A stretch of DNA of 64,000 nucleotides from Salimicrobium flavidum (lineage in GTDB: Bacteria > Bacillota > Bacilli > Bacillales > Halobacillaceae), in contig NZ_FTOC01000004.1 in the NCBI RefSeq assembly GCF_900156645.1, forward strand, positions 1-64,000, given 5' to 3'. A program made the position numbers and the translations under genes. Shown one piece after another: positions 36,793 to 45,167 of the stretch. The notes beneath the pieces are model-generated. The model was not told where the DNA came from. It did no database searches and saw only the letters and a list, made by a program, of their open reading frames with translations. Numbering within the stretch: position 1 is the stretch's first letter; every line of letters starts with the position of its first letter.

Positions 36793-38272
36793 ATGAATAC
36801 TGTTGAAACGATGCGGTTGCAAGATACCAGGAAGAAAAACGTACTGATGTTCTTTGTCTTCTCCGTATCCTTACTAGCTGCTGTCACGAAGTCATTGTTT
36901 GAGAACAACACCGAAGGTCTCTACATCTTCGGGGCGGAAATCTTCGTTTTTTCCCTGTTATTCGTCAGTCTTCAATTCCTTTGGAAGAAGTATAATCTCT
37001 TCCTTATCTCGCCGTTACGTTGACAAACGTGTTTACTATGGCCGGGGTTTTCTTAACAGGAGGAGGTTGGATGGTCATTCTTGTCACCTTTTTCCTTACG
37101 ATTTTCTCCGTCATCCATTTCAAGCGGAAGTTGTTCGCTATCGGCTACGGGCTCGGTATGACGACGATCATCCTCACCCTGCTTTATGGAACGAAAGAAA
37201 CGGCCAGTCTTACAAGCAATGCGCCGACGATTTTTCTGACTACCTTCTATCGGGGGTTCTGCTTGGTGTATTGATTCATTTAAATGTCCGCCAGGAACAC
37301 GAAATGGAACGTTTGCTTCATGCGTCTGAAGAGAATTCGGACAAGCAGAAACGATTGAAAGAAAAACTGGAAACGAGTGTATCATCCATCATTGAAAGCG
37401 TATCGAGCGTCAATACACGTGTCCAAACCAATGTTGAAGCACAAGGGGAAATGAAGCAGGTACTGATGGAAATGGCGGCAGGGAGTCAACAACAGAGTGA
37501 GCAAATCGGAAGTATCTCCTCCCATTCCTCCACCTCCCACAAAGCGATGCATCAACTGAGCGATTCGATCCAGGCTCTCACTGCGGAATCGGAGCAGGCG
37601 ACTCAACTGACCATCGACGGGGAACAGAAAGTCGAAGAGTTCAAGCAGGATACAGAAGAAATCCGTTCCTTCATCCATGACTTGAATGAAACGTTCCAGC
37701 ATTTGAGTCAGAAAGTGAAGGAAACCAATTCCTTCTCCGGTCGAATCACGCAAATCTCCGAACAGACGAACTTACTTGCTTTGAATGCGTCGATTGAAGC
37801 GGCTCGGGCGGGAGAAGCAGGAAAAGGATTCTCTGTCGTCGCCGATGAAATCCGCAAACTTGCTGAAATGACGAATGAGACGGCTGCTCAAATTACGAGC
37901 AACCTGACAGAAGTGAACGAGAACAACCAGGAAACGTTGACCAAAATGGAGACGAGTGAACAGAAGATCGATTCGATTCACGACTCCTCGAAAGAAATCA
38001 CCTCGTACTTCACAAAGCTGAAGACGAGCATCCACCAAATCGCTTCCCGCTTTTCCGAAACCGAAAGAATTGCAGACGATGTGATGCGGGATAGTACGGA
38101 AGTCGACCAGTCCACCGCTGAGCTTGCCAGCATTATTAAAGAAGCGAGTGCCAGCATGGAAGAGATGAGTGCCACCGTCGAAACATTGAACAAGGATAAC
38201 AATCGTGTTGCAGCTTCCATGAAGGAAACGGCAGCCCAGGCCGAAAGCCTGAGAAGTCAGATGAACGATTGA
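36793..38272 (+). pseudogene. methyl-accepting chemotaxis-type receptor with two frameshifts
   Basis: Three consecutive frames join into one receptor. 36793-37020: N-terminal helices ([20 protein letters not shown]). 37000-37235 in a second frame: further helices ([20 protein letters not shown], then [13 protein letters not shown]). From about 37235 in a third frame: a last helix [15 protein letters not shown] and a complete signalling domain with the conserved hairpin tip [21 protein letters not shown] and [13 protein letters not shown]. The second shift coincides with a T5 run at about 37230. The intact protein would be about 490 residues with a six-helix membrane sensor and no large extracellular domain. 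Either a pseudogene or a product of sequencing indels. Confidence 0.85.
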
Positions 38273-38279
38273 TTAAAAG

Positions 38280-38320
38280 AAGCCTCAAGCGTTTCGATTA
38301 CGCTCGAAGCTTTTCTTTAT
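38280..38320 (+). terminator. terminator of the chemotaxis receptor gene
   Basis: Interrupted stem (AAGC...AGCGT with ACGCT...GCTT), followed by TTTCTTT. Moderate quality. Confidence 0.55.
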
Positions 38321-38357
38321 AATGAACGTTTCAAGTCACCTGCACCTCCGATTCACT

Positions 38358-38570
38358 TCACTTGCGTACAGGTATTCCCCTTCGTTCCGTACCAGATGCA
38401 GACGAATCCCTTTCACCTTTCAACCATTGATAAATCCTGGTGAGTTGATGCAGGCTCCCGGCCAACACACCTAGAATCGCACCTAACAGTAATGTGTTCC
38501 CGAATCCTTCAGGAATGATTCCCAAAAAGAAAGCTATGCCGATACCGAGCACCAAATATATGTAAATCAA
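38358..38570 (-). CDS. small membrane protein, unknown function
   Basis: 70 residues: two adjacent hydrophobic segments (IYLVLGIGIAFFLGIIP and LLLGAILGVLAGSLHQL), then a polar basic tail. The start is TTG 38570 behind GGAGGGAT; the frame remains open upstream. Family not recognised. Confidence 0.6.
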   Translation of the reverse strand: MIYIYLVLGIGIAFFLGIIPEGFGNTLLLGAILGVLAGSLHQLTRIYQWLKGERDSSASGTERRGIPVRK

Positions 38571-38625
38571 TTTTATCCCTCCATTGTCTGAGCTGGAAAC
38601 AGGCATCCACTGTGCGATTCACCAT

Positions 38626-38949
38626 CTAGTTGAGCATTTCCCACAGGTCCCCTCTCTCCATATCGATCAGCTGTCCAAATACTCCTAACGTTCTGATAGT
38701 CGTTTCTTCTCCATTCGAATCTTCAAATGTTCTTTCCTCGGAAACGAACACGCCAGCGTTTTTAAAATGAGAGGAGCTGAAGCTTAAGTACTGCTGCCCC
38801 TTCTGGCAATTCCCATCCCCCTCACATTGAATGCCGTGTTCATCAGCGACCCACCTATCAAAAGCTGATTCAGAAGGTGTGGTTATCACCATTCCGAATA
38901 CCAGCGTAACGAAAACTATACCAATCAGATACACTACTTTTTTCAACAA
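38626..38949 (-). CDS. membrane-anchored or secreted small protein, DUF4359-like
   Basis: 107 residues. An N-terminal hydrophobic segment (VVYLIGIVFVTLVFGMVITTPS) anchors or exports it; the rest is soluble with two cysteines (IQCEGDGNCQKG) and YLSFSSSHFKNAGVFVSEE. The order of helix, TPS, then an acidic stretch recalls DUF4359 proteins. Start TTG, with weak evidence between two adjacent TTG codons. Confidence 0.6.
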   Translation of the reverse strand: MLKKVVYLIGIVFVTLVFGMVITTPSESAFDRWVADEHGIQCEGDGNCQKGQQYLSFSSSHFKNAGVFVSEERTFEDSNGEETTIRTLGVFGQLIDMERGDLWEMLN

Positions 38950-39007
38950 CCCGAAGCCCCTTCCGCTACATCCGATAATCTTTGAAACCCTTTATATGTA
39001 TATAATC

Positions 39008-39208
39008 CTACTCGCTTAAGAACAACTTATTCCACACATAAAAAACCACTAGATAGATCCCTATGAAAGTACCAAAATCAATGATTGTTGATACGAGGTT
39101 GAAGTTGTCAGAGAACACGTTGTAGGAGAAATCGAAAACAGTAAAAATGATTTCAGTTATAATCTAAGTAAGTACCCCCGTAACCCCGGCTGCTATCACC
39201 ATTTTCAT
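39008..39208 (-). pseudogene. small membrane protein gene interrupted by TAG at codon 15
   Basis: AGGGAGAG precedes ATG 39208. The frame reads MKMVIAAGVTGVLT, then TAG (39164-39166), then continues without stops through a second hydrophobic segment to TAG 39008 (IIDFGTFIGIYLVVFYVWNK near the end). The restored product would be 66 residues with two membrane segments, similar in style to its neighbours. One substitution accounts for the stop. Confidence 0.55.
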
Positions 39209-39247
39209 AAGTAACTCTCCCTTTTCGTCCCTTTTATCATAAGGTTT

Positions 39248-39397
39248 TTAGTTACAGTAGTTCACTTGATCTTTTTTCAAAATATCCCCGATGTCTTTGT
39301 CTATAATAAGTTCAAACTCTCGGCAAAATTCTGTGTCGCGCTCATCGAGAATATGCACTACAAAAACAACCCCCATAAAATATTTAAGAGCATGCAC
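39248..39397 (-). CDS. possible 49-residue small protein
   Basis: An open frame with a hydrophobic start (KYFMGVVFVVHILDERD) and an acidic end (FELIIDKDIGDILKKDQVNY). GTG 39397 is immediately preceded by AAAGGAGGG, a spacing that is too short, and an ATG 21 bases later has no ribosome site. Could be a relic; function unknown. Confidence 0.3.
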   Translation of the reverse strand: MHALKYFMGVVFVVHILDERDTEFCREFELIIDKDIGDILKKDQVNYCN

Positions 39398-39609
39398 CCC
39401 CTCCTTTAATTCAACTCAACTATTCCCGTCTTTAAGGGAGCGAACCGGTAACTATCATTTCAAAATTATGCTTAATATAACTACGAATGGAGGAAAGGTA
39501 TTGTTTCAAAATTTACTATCATCTCAAAACTGATACTTCTGTTATCCTGATCTATACTTGAATACTCCCTTTTCATTTACAAACTCACGAACAATGACTT
39601 TCCGCGTTT

Positions 39610-39671
39610 CGTGTCTGTTTGGTGACATTAAACGACACGTGGTCACTTTCATAGGGGGCATCTGATATAAT
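39610..39671 (+). promoter_or_regulatory. probable promoter/operator of the HAD-G1PDH operon
   Basis: TATAAT at 39666-39671 lies 34 bases ahead of ATG 39705. Just upstream are nested inverted repeats, CGTGTC/GACACG (39610-39615, 39634-39639) and GTGAC/GTCAC, suggesting a regulator site. The -35 box is weak. Confidence 0.4.
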
Positions 39672-39704
39672 GTATATATAAATAGATTGATGGGGGCTGA
39701 AATC

Positions 39705-40361
39705 ATGAAGAATTGGGCATTTGTCTCAGACTTTGATGGAACCATTTCTAAGAAAGACTTTTATTGGGTGGTAATTGAGAAATATTTCCCTGAAGGACAG
39801 GAATTGTTCAGGAAGTGGAAAGCAGGCGAAATGAAGGATATCGAATTTTTATCTACTGTCTTTTCTTCCATCGACCAGGGTGAACAACAGATTATTGAAG
39901 ATATCTGGCAAATTCCTATTGATTCTCACATCCCCGAATTCATTAAAATGATCCAGAATAATGGCGGCGACTTTTATATCCTGAGTGCTGGCACGGATTA
40001 TTACATTTATCACATTTTAGAGAAATATGACATTAAAGGGGTTACTGTACTATCCAACGAAGGATACTACCAGGATGGAAATGTCCATATGAATATCGAT
40101 CCCGGTCATCGTCATTTTTCTGAACGGTATGGAATCGACAAATCAAAAGTCATCCAGGACCTTAAAGAAGAATACGAAACGGTCCATTTTGCAGGAGATA
40201 GCGAGCCGGATTCCCATCCTGCCGTTTATGCTGACCTCACGTTTGCCAAAGATGCCCTAAAGGACATTCTGAAAGAAAAGAACATCCCTTTCATTCCTGT
40301 CACAGCGTTTGAAGAGGTCGAAGCCGAACTGCAAAGAAAAGGATTCCTTCCTCATGACTAA
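39705..40361 (+). CDS. HAD-superfamily phosphatase, MtnX/PSP-like
   Basis: 218 residues. Motif I is VSDFDGTISKKDFYW (nucleophile Asp and general acid Asp), motif II is FYILSAGTDYY, and motif III/IV is HFAGDSEPDSHPAVYADLTFAKD. The cap layout fits subfamily IB phosphatases of the MtnX/phosphoserine phosphatase type. The start is ATG 39705 with GGGGG about 8 bases upstream. It overlaps the dehydrogenase gene by 8 bases, so the two are probably consecutive steps on a phosphorylated C3 or related compound. Confidence 0.88.
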   Translation: MKNWAFVSDFDGTISKKDFYWVVIEKYFPEGQELFRKWKAGEMKDIEFLSTVFSSIDQGEQQIIEDIWQIPIDSHIPEFIKMIQNNGGDFYILSAGTDYYIYHILEKYDIKGVTVLSNEGYYQDGNVHMNIDPGHRHFSERYGIDKSKVIQDLKEEYETVHFAGDSEPDSHPAVYADLTFAKDALKDILKEKNIPFIPVTAFEEVEAELQRKGFLPHD

Positions 40362-41406
40362 TCCCATAACGAATATCCCTATCCCGGCGGTACTGGAAAT
40401 TGAGAGAGGCATCATTTTTAAGCTTGAGGATGTTCTCCATAAACATGGATTCAAAAAAGTGCTCATTATCTTTGACCTCTTTACGTTTGACCATTACGAA
40501 GAGGAAGTAAAGAATTCTTTCTCTCATATAAAGGTGGATACGCTGCTTATAGAAAATGAGCTGGATATCAAGGATCTGATCTCCAAAGCCTTTGAGCTGG
40601 AAACATTCGACGCGATCATCGCTATCGGCGGCGGTGCTGTCATCGATTATGGCAAATATATCGGGTTTTCAAGAAGAACACCCTTCATAAGTGTACCTAC
40701 CTCTGCTTCCAACGATGGGTTCGCCAGCAGCAACGCTTCCCTTTTGGTCGAAGGGAAGAAAACGACCGTCCCTGCCAAAATTCCATACGGCCTTATCGCT
40801 GATCTCGATATTATCAAAAATGCCCCGCATAAGTTCATTTTAGCGGGAGTCGGCGATTTGATGTCTAATGTGACAGCTCTATATGACTGGGAATTCGAAG
40901 AACGTCATAACGTGGATCATGTAAATGCATTCGCTTCGATGCTAAGCAAGAAAGCGGTGAACAGTTTCATCCGAACCCCTATGGAAGATATCAAAAACCC
41001 GGTATTCCTGAAAGAACTCGTCAGCTCTTTAACGATGGGAGGGATCGCTACGGTCATTAGTGGCAACAGCGCTCCTATCAGCGGATCTGAACACCTGATT
41101 TCCCATGCGCTCGATAAATACGCCGAAAATCATCATATGCACGGGATCCAGGTAGGAGTCGCCACGTATATCATGGCAAACGTTCAGGACCATCGGGCGG
41201 AGCGGATGTACAAAGTATTCACCCGTACCGGTTTTTTCGACTACGTCAAAACCCTGCAAATGTCGAAAGCCGATTTTAGACAGGCGATTGAAAACAGTCC
41301 TCAAATAAAACCGTACCGCTACACATATCTGCATGACGATGAGTACCGGGAGAAAGCGTTGAAGTTCTTAGAATCCGATCCTATTTTGCAGGATATCTTA
41401 TTTTAA
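40354..41406 (+). CDS. sn-glycerol-1-phosphate dehydrogenase-like enzyme (AraM/EgsA family)
   Basis: 350 residues. NAD(P)- and metal-dependent dehydroquinate-synthase-fold dehydrogenase. The nucleotide loop is AIGGGAVIDYGKYIGF, the substrate loop FISVPTSASNDGFASSNASL, and the metal ligands are Asp in GVGDLMSN and His in SGSEHLISHALDKY and HHMHGIQVG. This is the pattern of glycerol-1-phosphate dehydrogenases that reduce DHAP to G1P, the backbone of archaeal-type ether lipids and of PcrB-dependent lipids in Bacillus. Start ATG 40354 inside the HAD gene end. A different polyol-phosphate substrate is possible. Confidence 0.85.
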   Translation: MTNPITNIPIPAVLEIERGIIFKLEDVLHKHGFKKVLIIFDLFTFDHYEEEVKNSFSHIKVDTLLIENELDIKDLISKAFELETFDAIIAIGGGAVIDYGKYIGFSRRTPFISVPTSASNDGFASSNASLLVEGKKTTVPAKIPYGLIADLDIIKNAPHKFILAGVGDLMSNVTALYDWEFEERHNVDHVNAFASMLSKKAVNSFIRTPMEDIKNPVFLKELVSSLTMGGIATVISGNSAPISGSEHLISHALDKYAENHHMHGIQVGVATYIMANVQDHRAERMYKVFTRTGFFDYVKTLQMSKADFRQAIENSPQIKPYRYTYLHDDEYREKALKFLESDPILQDILF

Positions 41407-41434
41407 AGAGAGGGCGTATACCCTCTCTTTCTTT
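41405..41434 (+). terminator. terminator of the HAD-G1PDH operon
   Basis: Perfect stem AAAGAGAGGG/CCCTCTCTTT with a 6-base loop and a T-rich end. Confidence 0.85.
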
Positions 41435-41474
41435 ATATACTCTATTCCATCCTCCTGAATAACATCTACATAGA

Positions 41475-41502
41475 AAAACGGCAGCCGTATGACTGCCGTT
41501 TT
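41475..41502 (-). terminator. hairpin terminator after a gene remnant
   Basis: Perfect 10-base stem AAAACGGCAG/CTGCCGTTTT with an 8-base loop, extendable by CATAG/CTATG. Works in either direction; on the minus strand it directly follows the coding remnant at 41519. Confidence 0.65.
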
Positions 41503-41518
41503 CTATGCGAGCACCCGC

Positions 41519-41593
41519 TTATTTAACCAATTCTTTCGTCTTTCCATCATCTTCAGCGAGACCCGGTCTGATATGAAGGGTGCGATAACTTCA
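41519..41593 (-). pseudogene. 3'-terminal remnant of an unidentified gene
   Basis: A protein-like tail, SYRTLHIRPGLAEDDGKTKE and then LVK, ends in TAA immediately before a terminator but is cut by a TGA after 24 codons with no start. It reads like the last residues of a lost enzyme. Family not recognised. Confidence 0.35.
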
Positions 41594-41636
41594 TTCTACA
41601 AGAAAAGGCCTTCTTCTTTATTTTCGGCAGAGGGAA

Positions 41637-42098
41637 TTATCGCTGCTTGAAGATTTCCTCAACCTTCTGATGCCTATACCTGAAAATGTCCTCCAGCTTC
41701 TTCCTGACAGTTATCTGATGCGCTACTCTGCCGACCATAGCGTAAGGAAGCGCGTAATGGACAATATCCGTCATCTCTACACCGTTTTCCACTTCCTTAA
41801 AATGATGCTGATGATGCCAGAAGCGGTATGGACCATGTCTCTGCTCATCAACAAAGTACTTATTCTCTTCCATGTGAGTGATTTCCGTCATCCAACTCAG
41901 GGTTATCCCGAGCACCGGCTGTAAGCGATACGTCGCAATCATCCCGGGATACATGCGATCAGGGAGCTCCCCGGTAACTTCAAACTTCATCCATGGCGGA
42001 GTGATTCTGGATAAGTTTGCTGCACTGGAGAAGAACGACCATGCCTCGTTTATAGAAATGGGAAGCTGCTGGGTTCTTTCTATCTTATATATTTTCAA
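41637..42098 (-). CDS. SRPBCC (START/Bet v1-like) domain protein
   Basis: 153 residues, a single SRPBCC hydrophobic-ligand fold: ERTQQLPISINEAWSFFSSA at the start, PPWMKFEVTGELPDRMYPGM, then FVDEQRHGPYRFWHHQHHF and the long C-terminal helix. Comparable proteins are annotated as SRPBCC or cell-division-inhibitor-like and often lie near photolyase or epimerase genes, which are not seen here. Ligand unknown. Confidence 0.85.
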   Translation of the reverse strand: MKIYKIERTQQLPISINEAWSFFSSAANLSRITPPWMKFEVTGELPDRMYPGMIATYRLQPVLGITLSWMTEITHMEENKYFVDEQRHGPYRFWHHQHHFKEVENGVEMTDIVHYALPYAMVGRVAHQITVRKKLEDIFRYRHQKVEEIFKQR

Positions 42099-42163
42099 TG
42101 ACTCTCACCTCTAAATAAGGTTTTCCACTTTTCAATGAAAGTTAATCCCTATTCATGCTCCTT

Positions 42164-42180
42164 CAGGTAAATTTTACCTG
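42164..42180. promoter_or_regulatory. palindrome upstream of the SRPBCC gene
   Basis: 8-1-8 dyad CAGGTAAA-T-TTTACCTG, located 66 bases ahead of the SRPBCC start in an otherwise empty 263-bp interval. Possible operator. Confidence 0.4.
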
Positions 42181-42361
42181 GATTGTCACCTATGTTTTCT
42201 GCATAGTGGAATTTCGTTTTCAACACCTTATAAGTAGCTTCGGTCACGGGATTATTCTAAGCATTCTTTGGTACTCAAGGAACGATCGTATTCCTATGCT
42301 GTCCATTTTTGCAGCTAACGCAACCTCTTATGAAATCCTTGAATTCTGGAAACTATTAGAA

Positions 42362-42679
42362 TCAATAAACAATTCCAAATGGATACGGTAATAATATTCT
42401 TATAACAAACCATGTAATAGCAGCCAGTACAACAAATACCACCATGATACTTAACGTTTGCTTGTACCGTTTTTGTTCCTTTGCATTTGAATTAATAAAG
42501 TCCCAACCAAATCTTATCGAAAGCAGTAACAGAACCAGCATCACCCCGAAAGCGAAAGATTCATCCAGCACAGCGGGAGCGATTAACGCTAAAATAATAC
42601 TGATGAACGTTATGTTATTGTCGGTTCTTTGGTCGACCTTTTCCAAATGGGAACCGATGGTATAGAAATATTTCTTCAT
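42362..42679 (-). CDS. small three-segment membrane protein, unknown function
   Basis: 105 residues from ATG 42679 (GGGG 6 bases upstream; an ATG six codons earlier is possible). A polar start SHLEKVDQRTDNN precedes three hydrophobic segments. It is the downstream end of a run of orphan membrane proteins on the minus strand. Confidence 0.6.
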   Translation of the reverse strand: MKKYFYTIGSHLEKVDQRTDNNITFISIILALIAPAVLDESFAFGVMLVLLLLSIRFGWDFINSNAKEQKRYKQTLSIMVVFVVLAAITWFVIRILLPYPFGIVY

Positions 42680-42791
42680 GAAATGCCCCACTTTCATAAC
42701 ATCTTGCTATCGAAGGATATTGTTTGAGAAATCTTGCCTATCAACCATGCTCCAAACCCGGACTCCGCCATAATGAAACAGCCCGCAAGTT

Positions 42792-43064
42792 CTATTTCTC
42801 TCTCGAAAGAATCACCTTGATGAAATAGGCCAGAATAAGAGTAAGAAATCCTATGCTCAAGCAGATCCCACCGAAAACCATAAAGGCGTTTATATAACCT
42901 TCCGTTCTGATGAGAAACATATCTGTGGTCGTTACGCCTACATTCATCTGCCAATCTTCCGCTCGATACATGCCTAAATTGGGACTGAAAATCAAAAATA
43001 TTAATCCGATTACTGACAAAACTGCCCCAATAGTTATAAATTGTAAGAAGTTATCTTTTGTCAC
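42792..43064 (-). CDS. small two-pass membrane protein, paralogue of the gene at 9569
   Basis: 90 residues, mostly identical to the 9569 product, with the same conserved loop (YRAEDW, then DMFLIRTEGYINAFMVFGGI). The start is placed at GTG 43064, three codons inside the longest frame, because the paralogue has a TAA at the equivalent upstream position and both copies share AAAGGGTGAG before this GTG. A duplicated orphan family within one window is notable. Confidence 0.8.
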   Translation of the reverse strand: MTKDNFLQFITIGAVLSVIGLIFLIFSPNLGMYRAEDWQMNVGVTTTDMFLIRTEGYINAFMVFGGICLSIGFLTLILAYFIKVILSREK

Positions 43065-43147
43065 TTGACTCACCCTTTCACATGGAAGGTATCGCTTAAA
43101 ACGTCCTCCCTTTTGTTACTTTACTTCTTCTCTATGAATTGACACTG

Positions 43148-43390
43148 CTAGTAAAAAACTTTAGCATAGCTCCCTATTAGAAATACGATCCCGAACGTAA
43201 GATAAGTGTATGCCATTAATACATTTCCAATTTTCATATTGTTAAATCCAAATAGTACCAAAGCCAGTGCAAATATGAAAATCGCAATATCTAAACTGAA
43301 AAACATCCCTATCCCTACTGAAATAATTGTTAGCACAAGCCCACAAAACCTCAACTTTCCGTACATCTCCTTCCTATATTCAGTCCCCAA
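43148..43390 (-). CDS. small membrane protein, unknown function
   Basis: 80 residues with three short hydrophobic segments (LVLTIISVGIGMFF, IAIFIFALALVLFGF, YLTFGIVFLIGSY). Start uncertain: TTG 43390 has a close AGGAGAG, and a later ATG has AAGGAG directly against it. No family recognised. Confidence 0.5.
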   Translation of the reverse strand: MGTEYRKEMYGKLRFCGLVLTIISVGIGMFFSLDIAIFIFALALVLFGFNNMKIGNVLMAYTYLTFGIVFLIGSYAKVFY

Positions 43391-43486
43391 CCTCTCCTGC
43401 TCTACATAATTAGTGAGGGCAGTTATACCACTATTACCTGTGTTTGATTAATAATAAAGGTTTTTTCTTTTGTCCGATTATATGTA

Positions 43487-43873
43487 CTAGTTATTTTTCA
43501 TAAATACAATCGTCCGCACTATTGGGAGAATAACCAAACTTAAAGAAAAGCACAGAACTAAAGGCACATTTTCCAAGTCTGCCAGCATTCCTGTTCCTTC
43601 CGTAATAAAAAGTATTATACCTATAACAACAACTAGTACCAGATAACTTATAGTAGAAGCCTCAGAAGATAAATGCCTCTCCTTTTCAACTCTATCGCTT
43701 ATTACAGTTTTGGAACTTGTAAGGTAATTTAGAAAATAAGCACTCACTAGAGAAAAATATATTAGCGAATCCAACCTCTCCTGCCCTTCAATCAACCACT
43801 TATATAAACCATATGAAGCAATAGCAATGAGTGCCAAAATAAACACTGTATAAGTTATTACTTTTTCTCTCAT
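43487..43873 (-). CDS. four-segment membrane protein, unknown function
   Basis: 128 residues from ATG 43873 (ribosome site GGGAGGTG). Four hydrophobic segments in two pairs are separated by a charged loop (SSKTVISDRVEKERHLSSEA). Member of the small membrane protein run; family not recognised. Confidence 0.65.
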   Translation of the reverse strand: MREKVITYTVFILALIAIASYGLYKWLIEGQERLDSLIYFSLVSAYFLNYLTSSKTVISDRVEKERHLSSEASTISYLVLVVVIGIILFITEGTGMLADLENVPLVLCFSLSLVILPIVRTIVFMKNN

Positions 43874-43906
43874 ACAAACACCTCCCTGAAAAAACACTAC
43901 GCCTTT

Positions 43907-44152
43907 TCAGATAATCGTTAAGGTAACAGTCAATAGTATTCCAGCAATTGAGAGCGCCATAAGAGCAAGCCCCAACGATTTTTCATCCATCGTAAAGTAG
44001 TATCTGAACCCTACAGTGAACAGCATTATGAACGAACTAATAATGTAAACTCCACTTTGGATCGTGACGGATTCCATCGTTGCTTCGATAGTCAGGGATA
44101 CAACTACTCCCAAAATAATCAGGACCGTGATAAAATCTACGACTTTCGTCAA
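43907..44152 (-). CDS. small three-segment membrane protein, unknown function
   Basis: 81 residues. Three hydrophobic segments; the start is TTG 44152 behind AGAGGGG. Loop YYFTMDEKSLG is the only polar stretch. Family not recognised. Confidence 0.6.
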   Translation of the reverse strand: MTKVVDFITVLIILGVVVSLTIEATMESVTIQSGVYIISSFIMLFTVGFRYYFTMDEKSLGLALMALSIAGILLTVTLTII

Positions 44153-44257
44153 TTAGACCCCTCTTTCCTATTAGTCCCCTAGAACAACAAACTTCTCATT
44201 ATGAATACTCCATAGGTCATTGCTACTAAGTTTTATTCAAAAATGAGATACCAGACA

Positions 44258-44485
44258 TTAATGATCTGATCGTGAATTTGATAAAGCTGAATAGATGTAA
44301 TAGATTCCTGCAGGCAGGCACAGGAAAGGAACGATAATATGTAAACCTAAAAACCCGTAGTCGTTTTGCAAAATGGATCCTACTGACCTTATCGATAGAA
44401 TCACCAATATAATTCCGTATAGTACATTCATCTTTTTGTCTTGAACATCATAACTCTCCCTCTCGCAGGTATCATTTTCTCTCAT
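44258..44485 (-). CDS. small two-segment membrane protein, unknown function
   Basis: 75 residues. A charged N-terminus (ENDTCERESYDVQDKK) precedes two hydrophobic segments, and the end is SNSRSDH. Ribosome site not obvious, so the start may lie further in (MNVLYGI). Confidence 0.5.
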   Translation of the reverse strand: MRENDTCERESYDVQDKKMNVLYGIILVILSIRSVGSILQNDYGFLGLHIIVPFLCLPAGIYYIYSALSNSRSDH

Positions 44486-44570
44486 TAGATACGACTATCT
44501 CCTGGTCCTTCCGTGCTTTTTCTTAAGCAATCAACTGACAGGCAATCGATGCTTATTCGCACGAATGCTT

Positions 44571-44789
44571 TTATAGAGTATAAATCCCGACGAAAAAACT
44601 AAAACCGAAGGCAAGAAATAGTGTAAAAGCGACTGGTTTTCGGTTTCGAAATTCAGCAACCCCCATAACGAGCACTAATCCACTTACTAACAACAAAAGG
44701 TAAGGTCCTAATCCGGTTGTTCCTGTTATCAAACTATAACAGGCCAGGAGAGTTACAACCGCTCCCAAAAGTATTCTAAGTATTTTCAT
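44571..44789 (-). CDS. DUF3953-like small membrane protein
   Basis: 72 residues from ATG 44789 (ribosome site GAAAGGAG). KILRILLGAVVTLLACYSLI, then GPYLLLLVSGLVLVMGVAEF and a short NRK turn before the last helix, is the layout of DUF3953. Function unknown. Confidence 0.65.
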   Translation of the reverse strand: MKILRILLGAVVTLLACYSLITGTTGLGPYLLLLVSGLVLVMGVAEFRNRKPVAFTLFLAFGFSFFVGIYTL

Positions 44790-44918
44790 TCGATCATTCT
44801 CCTTTCTAACTTCCATACGCTTTATCCTTACTTCAAAATATCCATCGTCCTCATTCCTCCCACCCTTCCTGATTCACCTTCTGATTATGTTAAATAAAAA
44901 CCTTTGCTTCTAATAATT

Positions 44919-45083
44919 TCACCTTAGCATTACTACAACTTGCCCCACTGTTAGCAGTATACAAATCGTCACCATAAGAATTCCTGGAAAGCCTTTGTTC
45001 TGTAAAGTGTAGTACCAAACACTATTCATTAGTAATAACAAACAAACCGCTAAGAGGAAAAAGTTATAATGTAGCACTCCCAT
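44919..45083 (-). CDS. 54-residue two-segment membrane protein
   Basis: A short gene starting at ATG 45083 with AAGGGGGGGG upstream. It encodes YNFFLLAVCLLLLMNSVWYY, a turn LQNKGFPG and a second helix ILMVTICILLTVGQVVVML. Consistent with the neighbouring series of small membrane proteins. Confidence 0.6.
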   Translation of the reverse strand: MGVLHYNFFLLAVCLLLLMNSVWYYTLQNKGFPGILMVTICILLTVGQVVVMLR

Positions 45084-45167
45084 TAACACCCCCCCTTACA
45101 CCATTCCTCTTAATACACGTACGATAGGAGACCAGTTTCGTTTCAAAATTGAAAAATATCTTGAAAC

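Noticed and set aside
42694-42954. 86-codon minus-strand frame overlapping the paralogue gene
   Set aside because: It is in another frame of the conserved 42792 gene and shares nothing with the 9569 locus beyond that.
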